Below, piece after piece: positions 1 to 12,063 of a stretch of 64,000 nt of DNA; within the stretch, counting starts at the first letter, position 1, and each line of letters starts with the position of its first letter. Position numbers and translations under genes: made by a program. The notes under the pieces were generated by a model. It had not been told where the DNA came from. It was given only the letters and a program-made list of their open reading frames with translations, and made no database searches. The DNA comes from Micropterus salmoides. Lineage: Eukaryota; Chordata; Actinopteri; Centrarchiformes; Centrarchidae. The stretch spans positions 22,800,457 to 22,864,456 of the forward strand of contig NW_024040707.1 of assembly GCF_014851395.1 (NCBI RefSeq). The letters are read 5' to 3'.

Positions 1-219
1 AATTCAAAAATTGTGACAAAAAGAATTACTGAGCAGCAAATTTGAGTCAAAAAATAAAGTTGTCAGTGCTCTCTAGTGGACAAACTATGAACTTGCCACA
101 CTTAAATGTATGTTTGACATTTCTGTTCTATAATTTTTTTGTTACCTAAAGGCTGAAGTGCTAAAAGTATTTATCTGTGAAAAGCTAAAATCAACGTCTG
201 TCCTTGTGTCTCGGTGTAG

Positions 220-2869
220 GTCAGGCTGGCTTTGATGAATCCAGAATACATCATAGACAGTGTAACAGAAAACGAACTGGTGAAGGCAAGTGAAGAGTGT
301 CGACCAATTCTTGTCAAGACCTTGGAGGACATGCTTGACCTCCGAACAAGAAGGTTCTCTGACTCTATTATTTGTAACTCTTTGGCCCGCCCACGACTGC
401 CCCCTGCCATCCTTTTAGCTGTGGGAGGCTGGAGTGGCGGCAGTCCCATCAATTGCATCGAGGCATACGATGTCCGTGCTGACCGCTGGGTCAGTGTAAC
501 CAAAAGTGAGGAGACTCCCCGGGCCTACCATGGTGCTGCTTTCCTCAATGGATCACTTTACTGTGTCGGTGGCTTTGACAGCGTTGAACAGTTCAGCACT
601 GTGCACAGGTTTGACCTGGGCACACACACCTGGCAGGAGGTGGCACCAATGCATTCGAGCCGCTGTTATGTCAGCATAACTGTGATGGACGGGTTCATAT
701 ACGCCATGGGAGGTTATGATGGACATCATCGACTCCAAACTGCAGAGCGCTATCAGCCCAGTACCAACCAGTGGACTTTAATTGCGCCCATGCACGAGCA
801 GAGGAGTGACGCCAGTTGTACAGTCCTCCATGGCAAGGTGGGTGGAGCTACAGAGCAGTAAGATAGCTCTGTGTTTGGGCAGGGAGAGCACAGACGTTGC
901 ACATTTCTACTATTGACGACAATAGAAAAACATGAAGTTAAATTGAACCAACCTCACTAGATTATTTAAATAGATTTAGAAAATCCATTTTGTTCCAAAT
1001 ACTATGTTAATGTAGTCTTCCAAAGATTACTTATTACCTCTTTAATTCTTTTCAGGTGTACATTTGTGGTGGCTTCAATGGGACAGACTGCCTGTCATCG
1101 GTTGAATGTTACAACGCAGAGACCAACCAGTGGACCCTGAAAGCCTCCATGGGCAGCAGGCGCAGTGGAATTGGGGTCATCGCCTATGGAGACCACGTCT
1201 TTGCAGTAAGCACATTGAACACTGCTGATACTCACATAACACCGTAACAAGACACAGAGTCATGAAAATATGTTTTTGCAGAGGTTTCAGATTGACTTCA
1301 TTACAAGTCAAGTCAGCATTAAACGTTTCAATATGAGGTTCATCCCTAAAACCTTTTACATTGAAGGCAATAATGTACTGATGTAATTAGTTAGAGCTGA
1401 AACTGATTACAGTACTTGAAATAATAATTTTTCGAGTTATCTTTTAATCGCAAAATATCATAGAATTTTTGCTGCTAGAGGTCTCTCAATTGAAAACAAT
1501 ACAAAAAGAGATAGTTTGATGACATTAGGAAGTAGCATGGGATCATGGGCAATTGGCTTCACTGTAGTCAGCTTCTCCCGGTTAGGATTTCTTCACTGTT
1601 GAATTATCTTCTAGGTCTCCTCCTCTCCAAAACAAATAGAATCAAATGGAAAAACTGAATAGAGGAGTTTCACGTAAAAAATCAGCATTTCTCTGACACT
1701 GCTCAGCGGACACAGGAGACTGAGATTGCTGCTAGTATTTGCTCAGTTTGTTTCTCAGACGTAAGATTCCATCATAAAAATAAGGCTTAAACCGGAAAAG
1801 AGTCAATTTATATCAGCTTCTGGAAGACAACTACAATCCTAACGCATGCGAAAGGGGACATGACACCATTGTCAGGCAACCAAAGGAAACGCACCGTTAC
1901 CTTGATTAAAAAACAAACTGGGTTTGAAATTTGTTGGAAACATTTGGGATATTGTAAGTACACACCTCAAGAAAATATATAACATAGACATTTTAATGCA
2001 GAAAAGTTACATATTCTATCTTTTCATCTGCTTTTCAAGCAGAAAATCACACTTGTTCCAGCTTCTCATGTGTGATGATTTGCTGCTTCTTTTGTTTCCC
2101 ATGATAGTCAACTGAATGTTTTGGGGGGTTTGGAGCATTGGTCGGTTCAAATTTGACAAATTTGTCAGTTTGTGCTTTGGGAAATCTTTTTGTCTGGGTT
2201 TCAATGGACAGTTTCAGTGTCTTATTGTCTTCAAGAAGTAGACCCCACACGGCCTTGAATAAAATGTTGTGCAAAATAAAAAAAACATGTAATATTTTGG
2301 CTGGAAAGTTGTCAAATTTGAAAACAAACTTCTAGGAAGAAAAACAGTTGTGTCAGCTGTCTACTGCTACTTTTGACCCTTAATCCTACATAACTTTATT
2401 TAAGGCACGTATTGAGGCCAGGTGCCTTTCCTTACAAGGGGGCTGACTATGAAATAAGACCAAAAATATAGAAAAATAGTAGAAGCAGTCCTGACTTCAT
2501 ATTTCACCTCTTCTCTTATAGGTTGGCGGTTTCAATGGAACTAGCCGTCTGCGCACGGCTGAGGCCTATAACCCCCACACTGACACCTGGCGTGCTGTGC
2601 CCTCCATGCTGAGCCCCCGCAGTAACTTTGGCATTGCAGTGATCGATGACCGCCTCTTTGTGGTCGGGGGCTTCAACGGCTTCACCACTACCTTTGACAT
2701 TGAGTGCTTTGATGTTGAAACTGGTGAATGGTCTGATGTCTGTGACATGGAGATCTCCCGTAGCGCCCTGAGCTGTTGCGTGGTGTATGGACTTCCCAAC
2801 ATAGCCGAGTATGCTGCCCCTCGACACTCCCTGCAATCCTCCGATGAGGCGGAGGATGAAGTGGAGTGA
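220..2869 (+). CDS. klhl10: Kelch-like protein 10, 3' part (three terminal exons)
   Basis: Exons are 220-837, 1056-1205 and 2522-2869, all phase 0 with AG/GT borders; together they give 371 residues and a TGA stop. The protein opens with the end of a BACK domain (VRLALMNPEY) and then carries six kelch blades, each with a GG pair (AVGGWSGG, CVGGFDS, AMGGYDG, ICGGFNG, AVGGFNG, VVGGFNG). The wording of the blades, such as APMHEQRSDAS and RSALSCCVV, matches KLHL10 closely. KLHL10 is known as a Cullin-3 substrate adaptor needed in spermatids of mammals. The BTB domain and most of BACK must lie left of the window. The C-terminus is short and acidic (DEAEDEVE) and differs from the mammalian tail. 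Teleosts can have more than one klhl10 copy; I cannot say which this is. Confidence 0.93.
1420..1880. repeat. Possible dispersed repeat in the last klhl10 intron
   Basis: The last klhl10 intron (1206-2521) is long compared with the one before it. The middle, starting near GCTGCTAGAGGTCTCTCAAT, resembles from memory a dispersed sequence seen in many perch-like fish. There is no open frame worth naming. I have no terminal repeats or second copy in the window to confirm this. Confidence 0.3.
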
Positions 2870-2906
2870 TGAAGCTCCATCCGCTTATGAGCTACATTGT
2901 TCTGTA

Positions 2907-2912
2907 AATAAA
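2907..2912 (+). terminator. klhl10 polyadenylation signal (AATAAA)
   Basis: A canonical AATAAA lies 38 bases after the klhl10 stop codon. It is the first such hexamer in this direction, so the 3' UTR is probably very short. Confidence 0.6.
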
Positions 2913-4448
2913 TGTTTCTATGCATGCATGAAACTACAGCGGTGCTACTCATTCTGGGTATTTCAAATATTTTTTAGGCCCCAGTGACCTTTGACCTCTG
3001 TGTTGAACGTTGAAAGAAAAGACAGCTGACACAAGCAGACAAAATTAGACTTTATTCTTACTTGACAACAGCATTAACATTCATGACTCTGACTGAAAAT
3101 CTATTTCATGTGTGTTACATGCAACACAAACACTAGGTAGCTCCAGCCAGTGTGAGGTATTACATAGAGAACTGATTTGATTCTGTTCCTAATTCATTTT
3201 GTAAGCAATAAATTCGACGTTGGGCGTCTTGACAGCCTAGAGGTTTTACTCTGGGGTAGGTAATGCTGGAGAGCTAGCAAGAGACGGGTAGATTTTGAAA
3301 GTATCCATCTGAAAATATCCCACCCCCTCCCTTAAGGCCTCCCTCCAAAGCCACTCCCCCAAAGCATATTTTTATGTGCAGTGAGTGCACATGTAGGCAA
3401 GTAGGGCAGCCGTGTATATTACAGATCTGCCACAGCCACAGATACAGTATTTTTGATTTTTGATTATGATAAACATGCACATATTTACATAAGCATGTCA
3501 GCAGAACTTTGTGGCCTATTCAGAGCTGCCTCACTAGATTTTTACAGATGAGTCCACACCAACCATTCATGGTTTTTGGGTTTTAGTTGCTGAGCCTCCA
3601 GTGAAAGATACACAGATATTAATGTTAGTTACTGAAAAGCAGCAGCCGAGCTAATGATGATGTAGGACATCGGCTCAATGCAGGAAATGTACTGTTATCA
3701 TGTAACGAGCATGGATTAGTTCAACCTCAAGCTGATAAAAACATTATTGTAACGTTACAGTGGGAGTTTACCTGAGTTTCCAGCATGAAGCTGTCTGCTC
3801 GTCTGTCTATAGACACTGTCACACTGCCTTCTTTCCGGGAGTATTGTGCCGATATGCAGCTCGCTGCGCTGAATGAAAGGAGGAGGTGTTGATCTGCCTC
3901 TGAGCCGCGAACATTGAAGTAACAGAGCCTGAACATGTCTGTATATAAAGCCACAGCCGGCAAGTGGTTGTGTTTTGGATTATGCCCGCTCAAGAGTTCA
4001 AGCGAGCACGCGTACAAGCACACCTGGTGAAACTCCATAATGCCCCTTTAAAGTTAAACTACTGAAATTAGAACAGCAAATCCTGTGTCTGGGTGGAGAC
4101 ACCGGCAGGAGTTTGAATTTATTATCTTTCATGTCAACCACTGCAATTAATTATCAGTTTGTATGAATTTATATATTAAACTTGAATAAGAAGGTGGCTA
4201 AGCCTGGGGCTTTGCAGCCTAACTTCATCTCAGATTGCATGTGTTACTGATATATAGGTTTGTTTTTAATTTAAGTGAGTGCTACACAACACTGTGGCTA
4301 TCATAAGTGAGTGATATTAACCTAAAACGATAAAATATCAGCTGGTCATGGAAGCCTGAATTTTACCAGGCATTTCCACTCTGCGGTACATAAACCCACC
4401 ACAAGACAACAAATTACACCAAGCCTCAAAATCATATTCAATCAAAAT
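2913..4448. other. Convergent intergenic region klhl10 / transglutaminase
   Basis: No conserved coding sequence is seen here. The stretch 3727-4038 is open on the minus strand for 103 codons but resembles no protein family I know; together with its flanks it looks more like a dispersed repeat than a gene. Confidence 0.5.
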
Positions 4449-4454
4449 TTTATT
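4449..4454 (-). terminator. Transglutaminase polyadenylation signal (AATAAA)
   Basis: AATAAA on the minus strand lies about 280 bases after the transglutaminase stop. Another copy at 4657-4662, about 75 bases after the stop, is an alternative. Either gives a short 3' UTR. Confidence 0.45.
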
Positions 4455-4734
4455 TTTTGGTAAGCAAATTGGATTTTTTCCTCCATCACCAATAACCTAA
4501 ACAGAGGTTAGGAAGCATTACTCCCTTAAAGAAACAACTACTTTATCCAGCTTAGGCAGCAGTGGGTTAAAATGTATTAAATGTAATCAAATCAAAATAA
4601 ATGCATCATTCTAATCATTCAAGTAAAATGAATTTGTTTATAGTGATTAGTGAATATTTATTTGGTAATAAAGTTACTCAAGAAAAAATATTTTTTTTAA
4701 AAACAAGTACTATTGTTAGGCTTTGTGTTCTGGC

Positions 4735-7700
4735 TTATTCCTTCACAACAACATTGATGAAGCTTTTGATGTTCTTGAGTTTGTCGCTATCAAAGTTCAC
4801 CAGCAGCACGCTGGTGCCAGCTCTGGTTGGACTGAACTCAATGCTGGCCTTGGCTTCCTGTTTTGGCCCCACAGCTTCAATCCTGCAAGAATCATGCACA
4901 ACATTCAATGAGCATCATCAGCCAAAAATCAGCTGAGAGAAAGTTTCTGTTTTCAGCTTTTCTATTCTTATGTATACAGCTCAGGAGAATATGTTTTGGT
5001 GGCATCAAATGTATAAATGCCATTTTAGCTTTTAAGATATTCTTACTGTCACTATGATTGTGTGATTGTATTTCACTACAAATCACAAATCAGCATATTA
5101 TGTCATAATATTTCTATTACAGAATTAGGAAGAGTTGTATGTTTGCAGACGAGAGTAGGAAAGCATACAAATGCTAAAATCAATAACTGACATATATCTG
5201 CTCAGTTGAGATGGAGTTGACATACTTTGCTGTTATGGGTTTGCCATCAGTAAGGCCAATCCCCTCTATGGTGAAGCTGCAGTCCAGCAGCGACTCTGGT
5301 AAAGAGTTCATCAAGGTCAGCTCTGCCGTCATCGACTGGTTCACTGTGGCTTCTCTCACCAGCTGCAGAGAAGTGTTCACCGTGTTAGAGGTGGTATAAT
5401 AATGTTATTGATGTCATAATAAACCGTACAATTAAATAAAGGATTACAATTACCACATAATGCACACTTGACATATAAGCAGAAGGGGCTGAGGTCAAAC
5501 TGCCATCCTTAATTATTGCTCAAACTGACATATCAACCTACCGCAACAGCCTGGCTCTGGTCACCAAAATCAATTAAATAAAAATTTTAAAATACTACAA
5601 CAAACTTATCCACATAACTGCATGTTTTACTGTGTACTGCAATGTGTATGTATGTGTAAAATGCTTTTGTTATGCCAGTAAGTTTAATCATTGTAAGAAA
5701 AAACATTTTACTGATATACATGTCTGCTCTGCTTTGAGCTTTTAATTTCTTGCTACTCAGGTTTTGTTTTGACCATGTAAAAATTTTGAGAGTTTTGTTT
5801 TCACCCATACCTTGATATTTATGACTGGCTCATCTAGCACAATTGTCTTCTCAGCCTTATGGAAATCTATGGTCTGCTTGTCGGTGGAGATGGCTGTAAG
5901 CTGAATCATTCTGTCAGAGGTGATCACTGATCCATAACGCTCATACTCCAGTCTGAGGGACAGACGCCTTTCTGAAAAAACAAATTATTATTATAATTAT
6001 TATAATTATAATTAACCAGGAAAGGTCTCACTAAGATTAAAAATCTCTTTTACAAGAGCGTCCGGGCAAGGACAGACAGCAACACAATTAATTGGGTTGC
6101 AGACATCATAAAATTTAAAAAATATTCATCAATGTTTGGAACAAGTCATCAACATCAGGGATCAAAAGGATCAAACATTATATACATATTAATTAGGTTA
6201 TTGAAACAATTACTATGCAAGCATTATAATAGCATTTTTGACAGATGAAGACCTTGTTTCACAGAGGTACCTTAAAGACGATTTGCACTTGCTAACAATG
6301 GGAGATACTTTCAGATATTGTAGTTTCAAGTGTTTGCATTAAGATCAGTGCTAACCTTCTCCAGCAGGCACCTTCACTTTGTCTAAAACAAATCCACAGC
6401 GCTCCCCTCTCTGTCCTTTGTAGCTGACAGCCGTGGCGAAGAACAGGAAGGAGCAGGTCTTTGCCTCCATGCAGTTGTTAGTGAGGACAGCTGACACCTC
6501 AAAGTCCGAGCCAACGATCATGTTATCAGCCAGTTTGATCTCAAATGAGAATTATAAAATGATTTGTTTCATTTAATTCATGGCCTATACAATAAAATAA
6601 ATGCATCATTTTATTCTATATTTTAATTATAAGCAGCTATGCTTAAGTATGTTGAAATGGATGATTCTGTGATCTTTGGAACAATATTAGCATAATGTGA
6701 TAAAGTTGTTTAAGGTCAAATGAATTTCAAAGCTAATGTAGCATAGACATAACAATAGAGGATAAATTAAGATTCTATTTCAGGACACTTTATCTTTGAT
6801 GTAAACATAACACCAGTGCAAACAGATGTGTGGCTCATCTTAGGTTACATGCCAGTTAGCAGTATTTGACAACCACATGTTTCTTGTGACCATTGTTCTT
6901 CTTTCTTGCCACAGTTTGCTTGTTTTTCTATATATTGACATTATTTCTGATATAGTTCCCTCTGACATATACTTTTTTTCTCTGCTCTTTTGACTAAAGC
7001 ACCTGCAAATCAAGCTCAGATGAAGTTGCCTTTTTGACTGAGTTACTTCAGAGTAAGTTCTTTTCATAGGTGTGTTTTAGAGTATTTGCTCTACCCCCTG
7101 TATATGTATAAATACCTTGAGATGGAGCCCCGGCTCTTCCCCTCGCTGCTGGAGCTTGTTGTGGTGTTGAGCCTTCTCATACACCCGCCTCTCCTCCTCT
7201 GATCCTGAAAACCATCAAAATCACAGGTAAGTACAACAGTGTTTGTTGTTTAAGCTCCTCTGTCAAATACAGTCTTCTTCAAAAACATCATCATATAGAT
7301 TTAATAGAAATGCTACAGGACTACATCTTTAATTTGAACATCTGTGTCTATATTTATACAGTGTGTACGTAATGAGTGTCTGTGATTACAGTAGAAGGAG
7401 GACAATTATGCGCACATCACATGTACTGTAGGTGCAAGGCTACTGAACACGCCTGCACACTGACAAATCTGTTTAAATGGAAAATGTTTAATCAAAAATT
7501 TGGGAGATCCAACTAGGATCCATTTAAACACATATGAATAAGTTTGAGTGTGGTTTTGAGTCACATGTGTCTGTGCACATGTGACTCTGCAATACCTTCT
7601 GGATATTTGTACTGGTGTGTGATGTCGTGTCTGTCGTCTGAGCCCACAGCTTTGGTGCTGATGTACTGTCCAACAGACTTAGTTGATCTGATCTCGACAC

Positions 7701-10148
7701 ACTCTCCATTTGGCAGGCACATCATTTGCACGACATCTGCATTAACCTGACTCCATCCACGACATGAAATGACATGGAATAATACTGATTATGAAGACAT
7801 TTCAGTCGATAGTCATTATGCTGTAACAAAACAGCATGACAAGCACCTGATACAACCAGTAACAGCAGAAAGACATATTTTTAAACACGCATCTGCACAA
7901 ACACATCCTTAAAATATCTGTCAGAACACAGAATTAATAATTTTCTATTTGGTGAGTTAGCTTGAAACAGGTCTTGTCATTAAAGGAAACCTCTGACTTG
8001 GACCCTCTTTACAGTCAATAGAACCCAGCTTAAATATATGTACTGTGTACATTTCCTGTGTTTTAAGGTTTAAGCAAAAACTCACCTCAGCAAAAATAAA
8101 GGGAGCATCGTACTTTGTGGTCAGCTCTCCTTCCTTGATGGCCCTCAGAGAGGCTGGTCCACAACAGTAAAGACCTTATAGCATCACACAAGCAGAGACA
8201 GGGTTCATGTCAGCAGATTTCAGCTACACACACTGTGTTAAGGAGAACATTCTTGAGATGAGTCATGTGAATTTGCGAAACACAAGCTGACCAAACCTGG
8301 GACTACTGTCAGAAACTGAAACTAACCACCAAGGTTAAATACCGTGACTTGGCCATATGACCAATCTTAGTAAAAGTTTTGATATAGTTACAGTTAAAGT
8401 ATTTACATTACTTTGTCTCTTGTAAATTTCTGCCAAGGCAGTATAAAAATAGCCAGTTCACAGTATCACGTGTAGGACTTGCTCTTGTAAAATGAAACTT
8501 TTTGATTGTCTGTTTTTTTAGTTTGAAACAGGACAAACAACACAAAAACAAAAATCATAGTTTACCTTCACTTGTCTCCTGTGGGGTTGGGTCACTGGTT
8601 TGCCACCCATCAAACTCCGGGCCCAAATCAGGACGAGTCATCCAGCTGTCCACCCAAACATGGAAGTTCCTGGTAAAATTTGTCAAATAAAGGACAATGA
8701 GATTACCATTCTGCTTCAACCATTCAAATAATGCATAAAAAACAAAGGTTCATTCTATCATGTAGGAAAAACAGAAGATAATGAAAGAAATAATTTTAAA
8801 AAACAGTGGATCAAAAGAGACTGTTGTGCTTATGCATACAGTGTATGTGTAACGATATGGTAATAATCACTACCACACACTTGCCATATCGAATCATTTC
8901 CAGTTGTTTCACCATCTTCATCAAACAGATATTCTATCACCAGGCTGCCGTCAGTATCGTGAGCCGATTCAAAGTTGGTAACTACTCGACATGGGATGCC
9001 CAGGGCACGGGACACTGGAGGTTGGGGGAGAGCCACAATTCATCACACCAGATTACTAGAGTAACAATAAGACTAACAAAAAAAGATTCTAAATGTAAGG
9101 GTTTGGTAAAAAAAAGTTGGTTTGTGTGGCATATTACAATATAATTTCAAGAAACTGAACTGTAGGCCTACACAGAGACTACAACACCAGTTCTCTGCAA
9201 ACAACTCTGCTTCTGTCTGGAGGGGCTTCGGACGGATCACCAACTGTAAACCTAAAGCCCTAACGACTTACTTACTCACTCACTCACTCACTCACTCACT
9301 CTATAATGTCTTATATTGTGACAATAAACCTACCTAACTACCTACCTACCTACCTACTTAATGACTGCAGACCTGTCGCCCTATACTCTGTGGTAATGAA
9401 GACATTTGAACTCCATGAGTTATCCCACCTCAAATCCATCACACTAGACCACCTGCATCACTTCATCCTCCAGCATCTAGACTCCTCATGAACCTGCAGG
9501 ATCCTATTTGTGGATTTCAGATCTTGCCACTGCTAGGGAAAAGGCAGACTGCGCATCATCCACTCCGCAGAAAAGGCGAAAACCTCACACCATATGAATT
9601 GTTTCTTCCCCTCTGCAGCTGACCTCATCAACAAGACCTGGGACCCTTGGATATCTTCATATTTATATAGGTTTATGTTTATTGTTGTTGCGCACCTAAT
9701 ACCCAAAACAAATTCCTTATATGTGTAAAAACAACTTGGCAATAAATCTGATTGTTATTCCGAACATAATGCTTAAGATAAGTACCATATACAGTTTTAG
9801 GTAGGTTTATTTACATTTTCAAATTTAATTTAATGCATGCAAGGGTTTTCTTTTTGTTAAAGTGGCATTGTGTCAGCATAACATGAGCATATGTGTATAT
9901 AAAAGAGAATGAATCAATAATTTCAACAAACAAACAACAAACCAAGACTCTCATGCACTCCATCCTGTGCTCTAACCTGTGCATGCAACTGCAGCAAAGA
10001 CCCAACATTGGCCGTAGCGGACGGGGCCACTTTCTGCCCACTGGCTCAAAATGTCTGTGCTGCTGATCCACCGTCCTGGATCAACCCCATCTGAATAATT
10101 GGCCCACTTTCCCACCACCACACCACCGTCATCATCTTCACTGTTGAT
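4735..10148 (-). CDS. Transglutaminase (TGM1/TGM2 type), N-terminus missing
   Basis: Ten exons: 9977-10148, 8885-9014, 8566-8669, 8086-8174, 7596-7746, 7116-7204, 6356-6539, 5811-5971, 5226-5362 and 4735-4882. They sum to 1365 nt (454 residues plus stop) and every phase joins. The enzyme forms isopeptide bonds between glutamine and lysine side chains, dependent on calcium. The catalytic Cys is in [10 protein letters not shown] (partial residue 48), His in NFHVWV (104) and Asp in SDPTPQE (127); the His-Asp spacing of 23 equals that of TGM2. The two C-terminal beta-barrels follow, ending in VNFDSDKLK as in TGM2-like enzymes. The N-terminal beta-sandwich and the start of the core, roughly 200-230 residues, are absent; they should lie above 10148 and probably fall in the N block. 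The core resembles TGM1 and the tail TGM2, so I give no paralogue name. The intron after 8885 begins with GC. Confidence 0.93.
5984..6180. repeat. AT-rich simple repeat plus probable dispersed repeat
   Basis: A TTA/TAA-rich simple stretch at about 5984-6013 runs into a segment beginning ACCAGGAAAGGTCTCACT and containing TTTTACAAGAGCGTCC. From memory this is a frequent teleost repeat that often sits beside AT microsatellites. It lies in a transglutaminase intron and has no coding content. Confidence 0.4.
9155..9761 (+). mobile_element. Decayed LINE fragment (L2/Maui-like reverse transcriptase)
   Basis: Plus-strand pieces spell fragments of a fish LINE ORF2. [13 protein letters not shown] near 9200 matches the segment before the reverse transcriptase. 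[17 protein letters not shown] near 9360-9410 matches the RT motif that normally reads [10 protein letters not shown], and RILFVDFR near 9500 matches the next motif. The end (ACCTAATACCCAAAACAAAT and CTTGGCAATAAATCTGATT) resembles an L2 3' tail. Frameshifts, a stop and internal deletions make it dead. Simple repeats (ACTC at about 9273-9302 and CTAC at about 9330-9358) interrupt it. It sits in a transglutaminase intron, opposite in strand to the gene. Confidence 0.75.
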
Positions 10149-10986
10149 CTGTGGTTATAGACAGAGGGGAAACAAGAGAAAGAGAGAAAGTATAAACAGA
10201 GAGAGAAAACAGAGAAATACAATGGAGAAATACCAGGCCTTTGGTCATGGGACCATGAGATCAGAGAAAGGGCTCAAAGAAAATTCAGCTATGACTCCTG
10301 GGATCTCATGATTCATCTGTCTCAGTTGCCTCATAGTGACCTCAGGAGCAAAATAACTCATAATCTAACTAATAATCTGTTTCTTACTCTGATCAAAAGA
10401 TGAGATCTCTAAATGATCTTAAATAAGTGTAATTTAAGTCTCCAGAATGTGGATCAGAAAAAAAAGCTCAAAGATTTGTCTCGGTTTTGTCTTACTGACC
10501 CCACTTAGGGGTGGTAAATAAAGTTATTTTATTCATGCACTTTGACTTAAGTCAAATGTTGAAGTACTAGCACTATTTTCCTTTTTGGGGTCTTTATACT
10601 TTTACACTACTAATTTCAAATCCTCTATTGTACTTATTGTCTTTATTGCTGTTCATCTGAACCCTGTTACAAGTTATTGAGAGGAAGAATTAAATACATT
10701 TTGTCATTTGACATGATGAGATTAATTAATTAAGGACACACAAGTGTGTCAAATGTCAACCAATATGAGCACTTTAACTTACTTAAATACATTCACTATG
10801 GAATCCTTTTATACCTTTACTGGAGTTCAGTTTTGAGGAATTTAATTGTGGATATGATATTTTTCCTCTTTTGAACTGGAAGCAAAATTGTACTATATTA
10901 AAGACTATCGGGATTCAAATCCAGATCGGACCAAGCCTCTAGTGATGTTCTTCAAGCATAGACCGTAATACAATACAGTCCGGCTC

Positions 10987-11486
10987 NNNNNNNNNNNNNN
11001 NNNNNNNNNNNNNNNNNNNNNNNNNNNNNNNNNNNNNNNNNNNNNNNNNNNNNNNNNNNNNNNNNNNNNNNNNNNNNNNNNNNNNNNNNNNNNNNNNNNN
11101 NNNNNNNNNNNNNNNNNNNNNNNNNNNNNNNNNNNNNNNNNNNNNNNNNNNNNNNNNNNNNNNNNNNNNNNNNNNNNNNNNNNNNNNNNNNNNNNNNNNN
11201 NNNNNNNNNNNNNNNNNNNNNNNNNNNNNNNNNNNNNNNNNNNNNNNNNNNNNNNNNNNNNNNNNNNNNNNNNNNNNNNNNNNNNNNNNNNNNNNNNNNN
11301 NNNNNNNNNNNNNNNNNNNNNNNNNNNNNNNNNNNNNNNNNNNNNNNNNNNNNNNNNNNNNNNNNNNNNNNNNNNNNNNNNNNNNNNNNNNNNNNNNNNN
11401 NNNNNNNNNNNNNNNNNNNNNNNNNNNNNNNNNNNNNNNNNNNNNNNNNNNNNNNNNNNNNNNNNNNNNNNNNNNNNNNNNNNNNN
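10987..11486. other. Assembly gap of 500 N
   Basis: The block is exactly 500 N, a common placeholder for an unknown gap size. The transglutaminase lacks its 5' exons on the left side and the RhoGEF-family gene lacks its 3' exons on the right. The visible flanks (10149-10986 and 11487-12063) hold no exon I can recognise. Confidence 0.99.
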
Positions 11487-12063
11487 AATCCTTAGTCGTG
11501 GACAGCCCTACTATGGCACCTTCTAGTCTCCCATGGAAGTACAGAAACAGTTCAATCAAACTATTTATTACAGTTTTCATAAAAATAGTTATTCTGTATG
11601 TTTAGAACTAGTTGTTTTTTAAAGTACTTTGAACAGTACAAAAGGCTCAAATCAAATGTGCAAAAACAGCAAAGCCTTGAAGAACAAAGACAATGCAGGG
11701 ATGCCAACAGGTACTAGAATTCATACAAACCAAACAGCCAAAAGAAAGAAGAGCAAACAGATTTATTGCCATTTCAGAAAAAAAAATTTTTTATGATATA
11801 ACAAAAGAAAATTGGCTTGGAACTTGCTTTTCTTTTGTATAACTGAACTTTTTATTGTAATGTCTTTCTGTCTTTAGGGAAGCTATTAATTACTTCTTTA
11901 ATACAGATATATTTTATGTAATCTCATTTGTATGGTTTGCCCTTTTATGCACTGTGAAGAACTTTGTAACTCTGCTTATTAAAAGCTGCCAAACAATGCA
12001 TGCGGACTATTATGAATATTGTGGTTTATCCGATGTTATTTACTGTGTCTCAAACTAACTTAC

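Noticed and set aside
3727..4038. 103-codon minus-strand frame in the klhl10/transglutaminase spacer
   Set aside because: It has no family match and no splice partners, and the surrounding sequence looks like a dispersed repeat.
9268..9358. CRISPR-like direct repeats
   Set aside because: These are 4-bp simple repeats (ACTC and CTAC) without spacers, in a eukaryotic intron.
10939..11580. 213-codon minus-strand frame
   Set aside because: It runs through the 500 N; the real bases on each side add only about 45 codons without any family resemblance.
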